In this document: positions 1-12,983 of the stretch, one piece after another
Layout: each line of letters begins with the position of its first letter
Position numbering within the stretch: position 1 is the first letter of the stretch
Assembly (NCBI GenBank): GCA_905250075.1
Contig: CAJNOP010000040.1
Span: forward strand, 1,233,646 to 1,297,645
Reading direction: 5' to 3'
DNA: 64,000 bases
DNA from: Rotaria sp. Silwood1
Lineage: Eukaryota; Rotifera; Eurotatoria; Philodinida; Philodinidae
The notes under the pieces: model-generated
The model's database searches: none
What the model was told of the DNA's origin: nothing
Seen by the model: the letters and a program-made list of their open reading frames with translations, nothing else
Position numbers and translations under genes: made by a program

Positions 1-30
1 CACACCCATGCCCACACCCACATTCTCAGC
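1..30. repeat. C-rich telomere-like tract at window edge
   Basis: The window opens with cacacccatgcccacaccca-type sequence, the C-rich strand of degenerate TGTGGG repeats. It looks like the right arm of another palindromic tract whose left arm lies outside the window. Only about 25 bases are visible, so this is suggestive. Confidence 0.4.
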
Positions 31-465
31 GTGTAGGGAACGCTAAAGAACTTGTATTGTTCTATCGTCATTGTTTTTCATGAAAATTCCTTTGACTCAA
101 ATTTGATAAAATATTTCATGTTCGGAAAAAGCCTCTTTTTCTTGTCCTGCTTGCGACAAACATTTTCTTATCTCTCGAAGATAACACATCTTTATCGATT
201 GAGATGTCAGAATTCTAAGCAAAAAAACAAAATGGAAATATAAGACCATAAACTGACGTACAGACTCTATAGCTCTTCGTGAACAATTCTTGTTTTCATG
301 TTTTATGTGGTTCTTTAATACAATTATATGCCTTCATGGCAACACACGGATATAAAGTCCAACAAACACTATATAGGACGAAGTGTGTAACTTTTAGCAG
401 ATATATGTACATTGGTTATACAATGAATATTAACATTCATGAACACACGTATTTTATAGTTTTTG

Positions 466-592
466 AGGTGTGAATGCGGATATAGGTGTTATTCCTTTCT
501 TAAACAACGTACCCATGCTCCGACCTACACCGCCACCCACCTATGTTTCTACCCACATCCAACACTCACACTCATACTCACACCCACACCCT
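466..592. repeat. Degenerate TGTGGG-like palindrome
   Basis: A degenerate G-rich arm (466-491, containing aggtgtgaatgcgg and ataggtgtta) is followed by C-rich blocks at 521-543 and 550-592 built of CACCCACAC and CACTCACAC words. The order is G-rich first, then C-rich, as in the other tracts of this window. The arms are diverged, so this is an old copy. Confidence 0.5.
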
Positions 593-599
593 AGAAGAA

Positions 600-3500
600 G
601 CAATTTGGAGATAAAACATCTTTCATATCCATTCAGAAACATAATAAAAATTTATCATTTTTAACTATAAAACGAGAGACTTAGTAATAATGTAATGTAA
701 CATGAAAATGATTTGCTGATTGTTGAAAATTTTGTATCTTTTAATTAATTACTGGTCTTAGTTATCGAATGTTTCGTTAATGGAAGTTCTTTTTTCTTAA
801 TTCATCATTTGTTCTTTTAATAATGAGTATATCGAAATGTAAAATGATAATAAATATACGCTTTATATAGATATTTCAATATCTGCTAACAAATTTCATT
901 TCATAATTCACCAAAAGCAATTACAAATACGTGGCTATTCTTTTCAATATAAATATAATAGTTTTTGTTTTTTGTAAAATTATGAAAGTAAATGATTTGT
1001 CGTTTTATCAATGGATACTTCTTTTTCCTCGATGAAAGAATTAAATGTTTTAACTCAAAATCTTTCTATAATGTATATAACAAAATACTATAAATCAGTT
1101 CATTTGAAATAACTAAGCGATCATATTGTGTTATTATTTCTATTGAAGAAAAATAACTTTAAATTGGGTGAAGATTTGGTCTTGTCTCTTTCTTTAAAAG
1201 TTTCTCTTTGTATTATCTTTCAAATAGCTGAAAATCATCAAAAAATCTCCTATACGTAAGGAATAACTATTAATGTTTGGAATTGACGAAATAACTTTCA
1301 AGTTATTCAACTCAAAGAATCGATTCATAATGATGTCTTTCATGGATGAAGTTAAAATGTTTTTGTAATTTTCTAAATGAACAATATAATTAATTGAAAT
1401 AATAATTTGTATTTATTAATCACAATATCAATAAATTGTTTGCATAGTTTGCCAATGAACAGGTTATAGAAACACATTTTATAATCAAATAACAACCATT
1501 TTTCAGCTTTGAATGAAATAGCTGTGGTCACTGCTGAAAAATTTTAGAACAGAAAGAACAAAACAAGGTTGTATTTTTACAACTTGTTATAGTATTTATG
1601 TATTGTTAATACGAGATTAAGTTCAATAATTCGTAACTTGTAGGATGATATCAATGTATTATTGTCTTGAATCACAATTGTTAATTTGAAAAGCCAAAAA
1701 TTTATTTTAAAAAGAGATTGATTTGTGCTATACATTGTACCTAAAATGATTCATATAGTGTTGATATATAGTTTTTTGTTAAATGTTTGGCAGAAAATCA
1801 CGTTTCTCAAGAATATCTCTCCAACTCAACGACAAGATCTTCAGTGATAATTGCATTTATACATAAGTCGTCATCTATTTCTAACAGATACTATCAGTGT
1901 CCATCGATATTTACTTGATAAATTCCTTTGATTTCGACTATCTAACAAACATTAATTCACCAATAACTTATTATTTTATTGAATTCGATTGGACTGTAAT
2001 ATCTATGTCCTTTGTTACCTATTATTTGTGCTTTTCTAGTGGTATGCGTCAGTTGGAAGAATTGCTGTCACCACTAATAGACGAAAAAAGTAACACTACA
2101 TCATACTGCGACCGCTAATCACTGCATTATATTGATCAACCATTCTAAGTACATCTATACATATATGTGTTACTAATAATTTCTCAAGACAATGATTTGC
2201 ATAGGGCATTCAAAAAATACTGAGAACTAGAGCAAACTCGATTTACTTTTGAATAATCTTTTCGTATTCATCAATACATGTCAAACTGATTGCTCAGCTA
2301 TGGCTAGGTTAAATTTTTTGAATCTAGATAAATATTTAATCTATAGTTTCAAATAATCGAAAAACAGAAGCTTAGACGAAGCGAGGTCAGTTTAAGCTGT
2401 CTGATAGACCATATCTTTAAATTCTCTTTTTGAGAAATTTAATAACAACACTTTTTATAAGCGATTCGCAATACCATGATGGATTTGATATCGTCGATGC
2501 ATCATGACAGTCTTCATGGAAAATTTCTTAACTAATTTTTTGAATATTGTTGCAATCATTAGATAGCATCATCAGACCGTACAGAATGCATATGAAGCAT
2601 AAGTAATGCTCACGTTATCATTAAGAAAATGATAAACATGGTTTCCTTACATGTTGCCATCTCCTGACGACAAATAAAATGCTTTCCCCATTTAAAGACT
2701 AGGATTTGTTTCATCCTCTACTTAACATGGCGATATCTAATCTATCTTTCAATGCGCGTCATTATATCACATAATCGCATTGTACGTTTCATAAAAACTG
2801 CCAAATTTCGGTAGCGAATCGGTGAGTATAATAAAGCAGTAAACGAACCATCAATTCGGCACATATCAATGAATATAAAAAGATTAGTCAAAATTAAATC
2901 GAGCTTTCTATCGAACATTGCTATGATGTCTTCTAACGTTTGCTGTAGACAAATAAATATAATGTACTTCTTAGAGAAGGAATATAACTAGTTCTTAAAG
3001 CTTTTTTGAACGCTCTATGTACATCGGATTATAGCTTACAATGTTTTACTAGATAAATAATATCTTTGAAATGTAAAAAGTAAATTAACTTTATTACAAC
3101 TATAACAATCTAACTAATATGAACAACAGGTTAAGAAGTCGAAGTTTGTTTAATTTTAATTGTTCTAGTAATTATATCTTTTTCTCATAACAAGAAATAC
3201 ATTGACATTTTGACTTTTCGCAAAGCATGATCACGTCATATATTTTCATACCTCTTGTTAAAGCTGATGTATCTTTCACATTAATCTTAGCAATTATAAT
3301 TTATCAGAATTATTCAAAGAATTAGAAGCATCAGTACCACGAATTTCGCCTTGAAGCTTGGAAATTTCTCTAATGATGTCATTAAAACAATGAAAGTATT
3401 TGATTTTTACATAATAGAAACATCATTCTTCAAAATTTCTTTCATTGGAATATTTGTAGGTAACGATGTGCAGCTATTTCTATGTATCGATTCCTCACAC

Positions 3501-4590
3501 GCTATTTTCATCATTTTTAATGATTCCTATCTTTGTAATTTAGTAGATGTCTACTATTAGTGAATGACTGAGAAAAAGGAATTCATATGACTTTTAGAGT
3601 TTATCAGTTATTGTAAGTAATGCCATCGAAGAACAAATCAATTGTAAACACGTAAATAGTCTTAAGCAAAATTTTCTTAAACTATACTTTTATTGATACT
3701 TAAGATTTATTATTTTATTATTTTTACTACATCGACGGCAGCATGTATATAAAAATACTTCTTGAATATCATAAGATGAACCACAAGTAATTTTGTTAAA
3801 AGTAAAAGATAAATATCACATTAGATTAGTAAAGTTTGATTCATAATAGACAAAAACTTATGTTAAGTCATATACTCATGCATGATTTTAATAGATCATC
3901 TCTTCTAGATCACAAATAAATCATTTACTATTTGCCAACCAGTTCATCAGCCATCTTTATTATTGAAAGTTGAGGATACTTTCTTCACCATCATCATTGA
4001 TTATATTGCTCCTTCGAAAAAGCATTCTTATTTCATTGTAATATGCATATATCTGAACCGGTTGTCATGCAACTGCTATCCTATGAAATAAAAAATTATT
4101 CGATAAAATAAAAAAAGACGCTTTTTTCCTTAGAGCCTAGTTGTTAATTGCTGTATATTACGTTTATACTTTTAATATCGATATATGAAATAGGGATTCA
4201 TTTTAAATAGCACTTTCTTTATTTTATTATGAAAATAAATAGTTTATAGCTAATCTAATATAATAGAACTGCTACTGTACAAATAAAATGATAAAATTCA
4301 CAAAGAAAAGAAATTACAAAAGTGAGTAGTTATATAATCCATTTTTTTCTCTTCGCCCTTGTGTTAAATTATATCCAATAATTAAGAAATGATAAATATG
4401 AGTTCGAAATATTGCCATGGTAATCAGCATCTGACATCAACAATCAGCAGAATGAAGGACTAGTAGCTACGAATTGAAACAAGTATCGTGACAAACGACT
4501 ATGCCATTGCTATTCAGCAACCGACTGATTCCACTAGTAGCAGTGCTACTATCGCTATCTGATCATCTAATTTGAGCTAATCGGCACAAA
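600..4590. other. AT-rich intergenic region, no gene recognised
   Basis: About 4 kb of AT-rich sequence with frequent stops in all frames. The short open frames (for example 1897-2118 and 3351-3560) have no recognisable domain, low-complexity composition and no plausible splice continuation. Nothing supports a gene here. Confidence 0.6.
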
Positions 4591-4596
4591 CTCCAA

Positions 4597-4734
4597 ATGG
4601 ACTTCATTGCTGGCTTCAACCGATACGGAGGTCACGGATTGTACATCTTTGACCATGTATCATATGATTCCAATCGAGAACCAAAGAACATTGTTGCTGA
4701 AAGATACAGTCCAATGTTCAATGGCCTCAGTTGA
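4597..4734 (+). other. Short open frame of higher GC, possible gene remnant
   Basis: A 45-codon ATG-to-TGA frame lies in a patch (about 4490-4740) clearly richer in G+C than its surroundings, just beyond the 3' end of the IAP gene on the other strand. The predicted peptide is not low-complexity (RYGGHGLYIFDH is a representative stretch) and reads like part of a globular protein. I do not recognise it. No splice-linked partner exon was found. It may be a fragment of a decayed gene or mobile element, or chance. Confidence 0.2.
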
Positions 4735-4775
4735 AACTGACATTACATAGTCAGTGACCACGATGATCTTGCATT

Positions 4776-6889
4776 TTAAATGTAAATTCTAACAAATGCT
4801 TCAATTTCTCGACGACAAATTGGACAGGATCGTAATGAGTGTCCACATGGAACACATGTTGCTAAATGGCCGCAAGGTATACAGGCGAGTCGTTTTTCTT
4901 CTGTTAAACATAATACGCATGGGTTAGCTGGCGATGAATCACTTGTTTGATTTTGTTCGCTTGTAACAGAAGTAGTTGGTTTTGGTACCTTTGTTTCTTC
5001 TTGCTTGACAGTTGATGTTTCTTGTGATGAAGATACTGATTCATTTGTTGCTGATTGTGATGATGTTGTCATTTCTACATCAGTATAATTGGATGTAGCA
5101 ATAGGCATCGATTGAGTAGGAGCAGAACCAGTTCGTATCAGAGCAGGTTGTTGACGAGTGAGAGTTTCTATAACAGAAAGAAAAAAAAATTCGTAATGAA
5201 CATTTATTTCAAATCAATAATCAACATACCTGCTATTTCTCTTTCAGAATCTTCTCGAATTTTTTTCATTTTTATAGTTGGTATAATGATATTTTCTTTT
5301 TTACCATCAATGTACTCAATTTGCTTTTGAAGAATTATACAAGCCATATGCAAATCGGCATCACTTACGAAATCATCTTCTAAACAAACAAACAAATATA
5401 ATAGATAATCAAATGATTATTCAAAGTTTTGATAACTTACGTTTTAATCGAAGTTGATCTTCCCAACAACGTTTAATAATAGATAATTTAAAATTTTTAC
5501 TTAATAAACTTTGTGAATTTGGTAGATCAAGTCGAGCAGCAACAAGACGTGATAAAGTACTTTCATCAGGTATTAATAATTGTCGACTATTTGAATTTGT
5601 ATTATTACCACTCATACCAATGGTGCTTACTTTCTCTTTTGATTCGTTCCCTCTGGCGCGTTCTGTGTAAGAAATTTTATTATTCTTATGTTTTCCTTCA
5701 AATTTCAATTAGCAAACAAACCTTGTTGAGCTCGTTTAGATTCTTGAATTTTCCTATAAAGATCAACACCACATAATTGTTTGGCATAAGCACAATGTGG
5801 AAACCATCGAGCATGTTCTATCATAGGATTGTCATTTTGTCCCCAATTCTGTAAAGATCCATTGCAATAAAAACAAGTGACAATACTTTTTGTACCAGTA
5901 TAAAAGAATCCGGCTCGCACAAGATCTTCGACAGAAGGTAAATTTTCACTTGGCCATGTCGCAAATGATGCAGTCCTTCTGGGTAATTCTGTATATGCAG
6001 CATGACATGCAGCTGTAGGAACAAATTCATTGCAACGGAATAGATCAGGATTGTTTGAAGTTGATGAATGACTTCCTGAAGCTGCTCCTACTGCGGTTTC
6101 ATTAACGATTAATATCGATCTTGCTTCCGGTCGGATTAATTTAGCTTTAACATATATACAATTGGGAGAAAGAGTTTTATGAACTTCACATGCATCATCA
6201 GTATGTGGTGTCCATTGCTGGCAAATCAAATTACAATAAATGCATATTACTCGATCACCGACGTTACAATTGAAGAATCCTGCTTCAATCATTTGTGCTT
6301 GAGATGGCATAGTACGATGTGGCCAATGTGAAAAAGTTCGCTTTCGTATCTGTTGAAGTTTTTCACTTTCAAAGAGACTATTTGAATAAAAGTTTGCATG
6401 AGTTGTTTCAATCTTCTGACGTTTCGATGGATATTCTGGTTCATTTGATATCGATGCACTTTTAACAGTAGCTGTTGATGGCGAAGAACAAGTGTAGGCA
6501 GGACTTGAGAAAGAAGAAGAACATGAAGAGCGTATAAGTGAATTTGATGACTTTAAAGAACGAATAAATGAACAATCAGGACTTTTAGTGGAGTGAACAA
6601 TATATGGCTGCATATCAGATGTCCAATTAGATACCTCAAGACCACAATCGTCACAACGAGCCGTGTCTCCTTGGCCTATATATTTGAATCCTGAACCTAT
6701 CATAACAAATTCCGAAAAAACGCCTGGTTTGTTTTTTAGTTTTAAACATAAAGCAACAATATTGTTGATATCATTGTCACGGTTTGATAACTGTTGTTCC
6801 ATATTTTTAGAGAGATCTTTGGAGACATACTCATTAAATTCTATTTTTTTTTCTACTATATTTGGCTGGTTAATCATACATTCAGTCAT
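4776..6889 (-). CDS. Inhibitor of apoptosis protein, 3 BIR domains + RING (BIRC/XIAP-like)
   Basis: Likely a caspase-binding E3 ubiquitin ligase of the IAP family, cytoplasmic. Four exons join in phase: 6889-5722, 5662-5441, 5379-5230 and 5167-4776, giving about 643 residues. BIR1 has the zinc ligands CDDC...H...C and lacks the usual leading Arg-Thr-Phe segment. BIR2 starts RTFSHWPH with CIYC, and BIR3 starts RTASFATWP with CFYC. A UBA-like/helical region spans exons 2-3. The last exon carries a C-terminal C3HC4 RING (CVLC, CGH, CPIC). I chose the ATG at 6889 (MTECMINQ). A splice-acceptor-like TTCTAG sits 31 nt upstream, so the 5' end may be trans-spliced or have a non-coding exon. A diverged inverted copy lies at 12984-14533. 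Family and domains are clear; substrate and caspase specificity are inference. Confidence 0.9.
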
Positions 6890-7060
6890 TATTGGTATGA
6901 ATAAATCAGGAAACAAATTCTAGAATATATAACATGCACATAAATATCATGAATAAATTGATTAAGATATTCTCATTAATATTATGATGTGATCATGCAC
7001 ATGAACAAACTATTTCTCTTTACGATTTATTTACTTGTTCTTCAAGGTTGTACCTATCCA

Positions 7061-7661
7061 AACTAATGTCGGATTTTTTTTCAAGTACTAACGACTATTT
7101 TTTGAATAACTTTTCAACGGTTCAAGCTACAGACGTCGAGTTTTCACCGTTAGAAAGAGCAAGGCGGGGGACGTCGATCTGTATAAAATTCATTAAGTTC
7201 AAGCCTCTTTTTCATAGCTGTTTACAGTCAGATGTTTTTTTTTGTTGTCTATTTTCATGAGTTTTTGTGACAAGTTAACATCAAATTAGACCAAAATGTA
7301 GCTCAAATCTCCCTGTATTTGTGCTAAAATTCTCATATTTTAACATCAAAGCGTAAGAAAAAAAAACAAGAAGAAAATGCAAAGATTTGAAAATTTTAGC
7401 ACAAATACAGGGAGATTTGAGCTACATTTTGGTCTAATTTGATGTTAACTTGTCTCGAAAACTCATGAAAATAGGCAACAAAAAAAATATCTGACTGCAA
7501 ACAGCTATGGAAAAGAGGCTTGCACTTAATGAATTTTATACAGATCGACATCTCCCATCTTGCTCTTTCTAACGGTGAAAACCCGACGTCTGCAGCTTGA
7601 ACCGTTGAAAAGTTATTCAAAAAATGGTCGTTAGTACTTTTAAAAAAATCCGACATTAGTT
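7061..7661. mobile_element. Foldback element with ~272-bp inverted arms
   Basis: Arms 7061-7332 and 7389-7661 are near-perfect inverted copies around a roughly 57-bp loop. The outer ends read aactaatgtcgga / tccgacattagtt. The arms contain a frame that stays open in both copies, with shared peptide words NNFSTVQA and FSPLERAR. It is more likely incidental than a gene. No transposase is present. This looks like a foldback/MITE-type non-autonomous element. No clear target-site duplication was seen at the flanks. Confidence 0.75.
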
Positions 7662-7699
7662 GCCTCGCGTTGTCTTGATTCATTCTCTCATTATATCAA

Positions 7700-10600
7700 A
7701 AAGATCAATTTTAAAACATTGGATTAATTCTTTTTTTTTAAATTGTGAATTTTCTCTTCCTGTATCAGGTAATCTTATAATAACTCCATCTTTCAACATA
7801 ACTAATATTGATGAAAACTTACTTTCATTTGTATTATATGATGGTATTATAATTGTTTCCTAACAACTATATGTATATATCTGTAGAGAACAGCTAAAAA
7901 TATCTCAAACAAGCTCGGCTTTTTCCTAATTTCTACCGATAAAAAGCAGTGCTCATCGTGGAAAAAATGGGCCTTCTGCAGTGAAAAGTAAATGGTTTTT
8001 ACCAGTTATATGTAAGTTGTTGGAAATTACCAAGTTAAAATATCTTAACAAACAATAATAAAAAAAAAGACTACCATTCTATTGCAATGCATTTGTTTAG
8101 TGGGAAAAAACCAAGCAAAAAAATACCATTAATAAGTGCGCAACAGAACAGAAAGAAAAAGTATGCACTTTACGCAGCAATGTCTATCAAAAGAACGTTG
8201 AAGGGTATATAGAGAGGGCGCTAGGCAACTTGCCAAGTTACACAGTATGACAAAAAACAAAAACAAAATGCAACATTACATAAATCTTACGCTTTTAGAA
8301 AAAAAATTTAGACTATTGCGTTTGAAAATGTCAAATTTAAAGTTCGATGATTTTCTTTTTCATGCAAAAATCTTAATAAAATCATATATTTATAAGCTTT
8401 TTGATGAATATCATATTCACCAAGTTGGATAATTTCAAACCATTAAATATCCGAAAACAAATATTTATCTAATAATCTAAGGGCAAATAATCAAATTTGA
8501 AAAGAAAAAAAATTATACTTTTGTAAAATATATTCATGTTTTGTCGAAATATTTAAAAAAAAGACCTTTTAGAGTTACTTTAACCTACTCTAGTATGAAT
8601 CGATCGATAAAACAATTATTTCATTAATTTTCAAAATGTACGATTCATTCATATATATATATAGTAGAATTGTCATGCGTTTTAAATTTTCTTTTTGTTT
8701 ACAATAACATTGAGCTCAATAATCATCAATTACTAATACATTTTGTCCCTGATAAAAAAGGTATGCATGAGCTATTCTTATACAAATGAGGAATATACCA
8801 TATTGCTTTGCTTTCTATCATGAATCTATGTCATGATTGTTGTGTAGAAAGAAGCATACTATTTATTTCACAGAATCTAGTTATATCATGATTGTATCAA
8901 TATAAAATATTAGTAATATCTATTCGTTATTAGTATGACAAAACTAATATTGTCATATCCTCTGCTCCACAAAAAAAGACGATATTAAGAAGAGAATATT
9001 CTGATTTCCGTCTATGCTAAGCAGAAAAAAAAATAGTTCTAACAGGAAGATATTTACTTTTGAGGTCATGACTATGAATCAATGACAGTTGTACTTTTTT
9101 TAATGATGTTAAACTTTGATATTTCATTCAAATTTACATCGTGACTACATGATGATTTATTTTTCTTCTTAGTAATATTGACGTAAATGATTGCATGGGA
9201 ATAAACCAAGGAGATACCTATTATACATTAGCCTGTCTTTATCACAAAAAACGACTGTCATCATGTTGTTTTTTATCGTATTACTTATCGTATACTTTTC
9301 TCCAAGGTTTAATGCGTTGTTAAGTTTTATGTAAACATGCAATGACGCTATTCAAATTTATACGTTACATAGTTTTTCATGCATATCAAACAGGGTAGAT
9401 TCAATAATGCTTTATTACACATTAGAAAAAATTGCTATAGGAAGTTTCATTAAAATTTCGTTACAAGCATATTTTATACAGCCAATAGTTAGAAATGTGT
9501 TAAATAAAAAAAACCAATCATTGAATAATATTCACCTCTGTGTTTTTTTTTCTAATGAGTTTCTAACAAATCATACGAACGATGAACTTTCAATTAAGAA
9601 TCTAAAAGTAAACCCTCTAGTAGTTACTAACAATTACTTCAAACATACGTGGTCTCCATTGACAAGTTTGCTAAAAGAATGGCAAATGTTGGAATTTTCC
9701 AACTAATAAAAGCGTAAAAATATTTATTTAGAAAACAGATGCCCCGCATACATTTTTTTTTTCTTCCAACTTTTTTCTCTTCAGTAAATAGAGTTTTTTT
9801 CGTTTATTCATAAATAAAACTACTGATTTAGACCAAACTTAAGCAACTATATCGAGTATTATTCATAGATATTATTTTTGCTTGATATCTTATCTCAACT
9901 CATCGTCCTGAATGTTCGAAAATTTTAATTTTATCTCTAATGTGATACATGTTGATGGAGAGAGAACAAACTTTGATAACGTGTAATGAATAATATACAA
10001 CACACTATTTAAGAGTAGCAACACAGATTAAATTACGCAGTTGCAAAAAAAAAGTAGACATAGGTTGTGTTGAATATTTTAACGAAACTATATAGCAAAT
10101 CTATTTAAAATAAATTTGCCTTTCATCTTGCCTCCCTTTTCATGCTTCTATATTCACTACTCACAACAACAATAACAACAACAAAAATCGACATGTGTGA
10201 AGAACCACAGTTAAAAAAAATGATATTGTTGATAGAAGAAAAAAACTTCCATCTTTTCATCATTTGATTAAGTCAGCCCTACATTTATCAATAAAGTCTT
10301 AATGTAAAAAAGCAAGATTGAAATGAATAAATATTTTGAGACAAGATAGATCTGCGTAAATAACAATAATCATGTTTTTTAACCTTCACATTTCACTCAA
10401 ATGTAATTTTTGGACAAATAATATTCAGATTCATTTGGTTTCGTCATGATATGCATTGTAAAAGAAGAATTATTCATACATTTCTTGGTTTTCAACAATG
10501 AGTTATATAACATAGAATTTGCTTAAAAAACAAATATCATCGAAATATGACAAATTAGAAATGTACATTTGTTTTTCATTTCTAATTCTTCGATTCATCA

Positions 10601-12300
10601 AATTCATTGAAAAAAAAAATTTCAAAATAATATCTATAAATCAAATCGAAAATCGATAGAAGTAAAACTGAATCGATTCAAAATGAGTAACAAAATAATG
10701 CTGTAAATTAATCATATATTATATTTTCTTCTTATATGCACGTATTCTTGCATAATGTTACCTTGCTTTTTATATTGATATTTCATCATAATAAAATACC
10801 TGGAATAAACAAGCATGTGAAAAAAAGACGTTACCTAGAGTCAACATGATTCATTCTATATGCTTGTGACAATGCACAACAATTAGTTATATATACTCTA
10901 GAATAATTTGGATGAAGGTTTATAAATTCCTCATTGTTTTGATTTGATTTTCTCAGCAAAATTGCCTAAAGAAATAAAAGTAAGTGTGTGCATTATAATT
11001 TGTGTTATCAAGTCGTAAGTCGCTTGTTTTCTGATAGACATTATGAATGAATATATTGAGATTTTCTATCATCATTTTGTACTAATAGTAATTGATCTAC
11101 GACCTGATTAGATATGTACACAGAAAATGCAAGAGACATTGTTTATTGGAATAAGAAAGTTTTAATATGTCTTGGATTTTTTTTTATTCAATTTGACATG
11201 TAACATTTTGCATGAAATGAAAATTGAATTTTATCTACTTTTCATTAAAATCAGCAACGTCTCTATCAAAAATACAATTTCTTTCGGTTTCTATAAGTAA
11301 CAAACACGAAACGATATGAATTTTAGTCAATTCTATTGCTTTTCTAAAATAAAAATTTAATGAGAATGAGAAAGTTATAAATGACTGTTTTTTTTATTAA
11401 ATTTGAAGAAAAAAGTCTAGGCGTTAATAAACAAAATCATCGATGTACGCAACTATTTACAAACGAATTATAAAGATATCTATCGAAAAAAAAAATAATG
11501 AAGGCATTGTACGAAAGCATGTCAATATCGCCATGTGATTCAATCCTCTACATGTTTTAAACTACTATGTATATATATTTTTTATTTGTGCTTTTTTTTT
11601 TGCTTTCTTTTCTTTGTTGTTGCTATGGTTTTGTGTTTTGCGATTGTCATTGTATCGACTTCGTTTTCCTTCCTCATTTTCGATGTTATATAGTTCCAAA
11701 AAAATAATGAGAAAAAAAGTATCATAACGAAAGCTAGAGAATATGAACCAATATTCTCCACTAAAGCGTAACTTTCAATAGTTCATCGAAAAGTCATCAT
11801 AAATAAGATTCAAAACATGATATCACTTGCTTTACTTCATCAACAGAATAATGCACTCTGTTGAAGCTATGTGCATCATAGAAAAAAGTGAGCTAATTTT
11901 AGGAAATCAATCCATCGAGTGAATCATTAATCTTTCACTTGTTTTGTGTTGTAGCATGAGAACATTTTTTTAATGTAAAGAGAAGTGTGAAAAAAATTCC
12001 TCTAATAAAAGCATTATTACAAAATACATATTTTTTATTTAATCCATAGTTTATACCATTGACCCTTGCAAATATCTATGAGTTATATATATTGAAGTTT
12101 AGTCAAAATTAAGTACAGATTTTAAGAGGTTTGAAGATTTAAAATATCGAAAAGAGTGGAAAGAAAAAAAAATAATCTCATATATTTTTTTGTCAGTTAT
12201 CTTTAGCCTTCATTGAAGTCTAGTTTGTTTCAACAGCCTCCGACCAACAACAAAAGAAAGGATCTTTAAGATTATGCTTTCTTGTCAGCTTTTTTATCGA
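7700..12300. other. AT-rich intergenic region, no gene recognised
   Basis: About 4.6 kb between the two IAP genes. It is very AT-rich with many homopolymer runs. The longest open frame (9407-9706) translates to a low-information Asn/Leu/Lys-rich peptide without a domain or splice context. No RNA gene was recognised. Confidence 0.6.
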
Positions 12301-12324
12301 TATTTGTTTGTCCTCGAATTTTAC

Positions 12325-12605
12325 GCACCCAGAGCGACGAATACGGAGGCCATATACGATCGTAAACGGCCGCGCATAATCACGATACGACCGTATTTCT
12401 CCGTAATACATGAGGCCGTATTACGATCGTATATCTCCGTGACCGTATATGGAAAAATACGATGGTATACAGAGCAAGACGGAGTAAAACGGAGATTGTA
12501 TACGACTTCCGTATACGAAGACAGTAATCGAGCGTGTTTTTCACCGTAAATCACCGCATTTCTCCGTATACGGTCGTTTACGACCGTGCTTGTTTGACCT
12601 GGATA
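12325..12605. repeat. CpG-rich island of CCGTAT/ACGGAG words
   Basis: A sharply bounded block of about 280 bp is packed with CpG and with short inverted words: ccgtatttctccgtaa, cgtatacggtcg, gatcgtatatctccgtg, acggagtaaaacggag. Surrounding DNA is strongly AT-rich and CpG-poor. The ends are loosely inverted (cccagagcgacgaatacgg against the complement of ccgtgcttgtttgacctgg), which hints at a small transposable element. Both strands are partly open only because the sequence is self-complementary; I do not call a gene. Confidence 0.55.
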
Positions 12606-12983
12606 GTTCATAAGCTAGTGGCAAAAAGTTTAACAATAATGCACTTTTGATTGTTTTTCTATAATGTTAAAAAATAACTTCATTGGCTATTAAAACCACT
12701 AATTGAATTTGACCTAGGTACTTAAAATTACAGAAAAAGAAATCAAAAATATGATGTTGTTAAACTCTTTTTCACTATATTAAATGCTATGTCAAGTATA
12801 AGTGTATTACGCTATTAAGTTTTGTTGAGCTTTTTTTTCATCTTAAAAAAATGAAGGATTTTTTAACTTATACATTCCCTGTGGTAGAATAATTACAACC
12901 TGCGCAGAAAATTTTTTTCAATCATACACATTTATATAAGTTGAAATATTGATCACTTCCCTCTTATTTATAAAATAGCAAAA

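Noticed and set aside
9407-9706. 99-codon open frame
   Set aside because: Low-complexity Asn/Leu/Lys composition in AT-rich DNA, no domain, no splice partners.
12220-12611. Frames of about 90 codons on both strands over the CpG-rich block
   Set aside because: The block is rich in inverted words, so both strands are open together. No domain.
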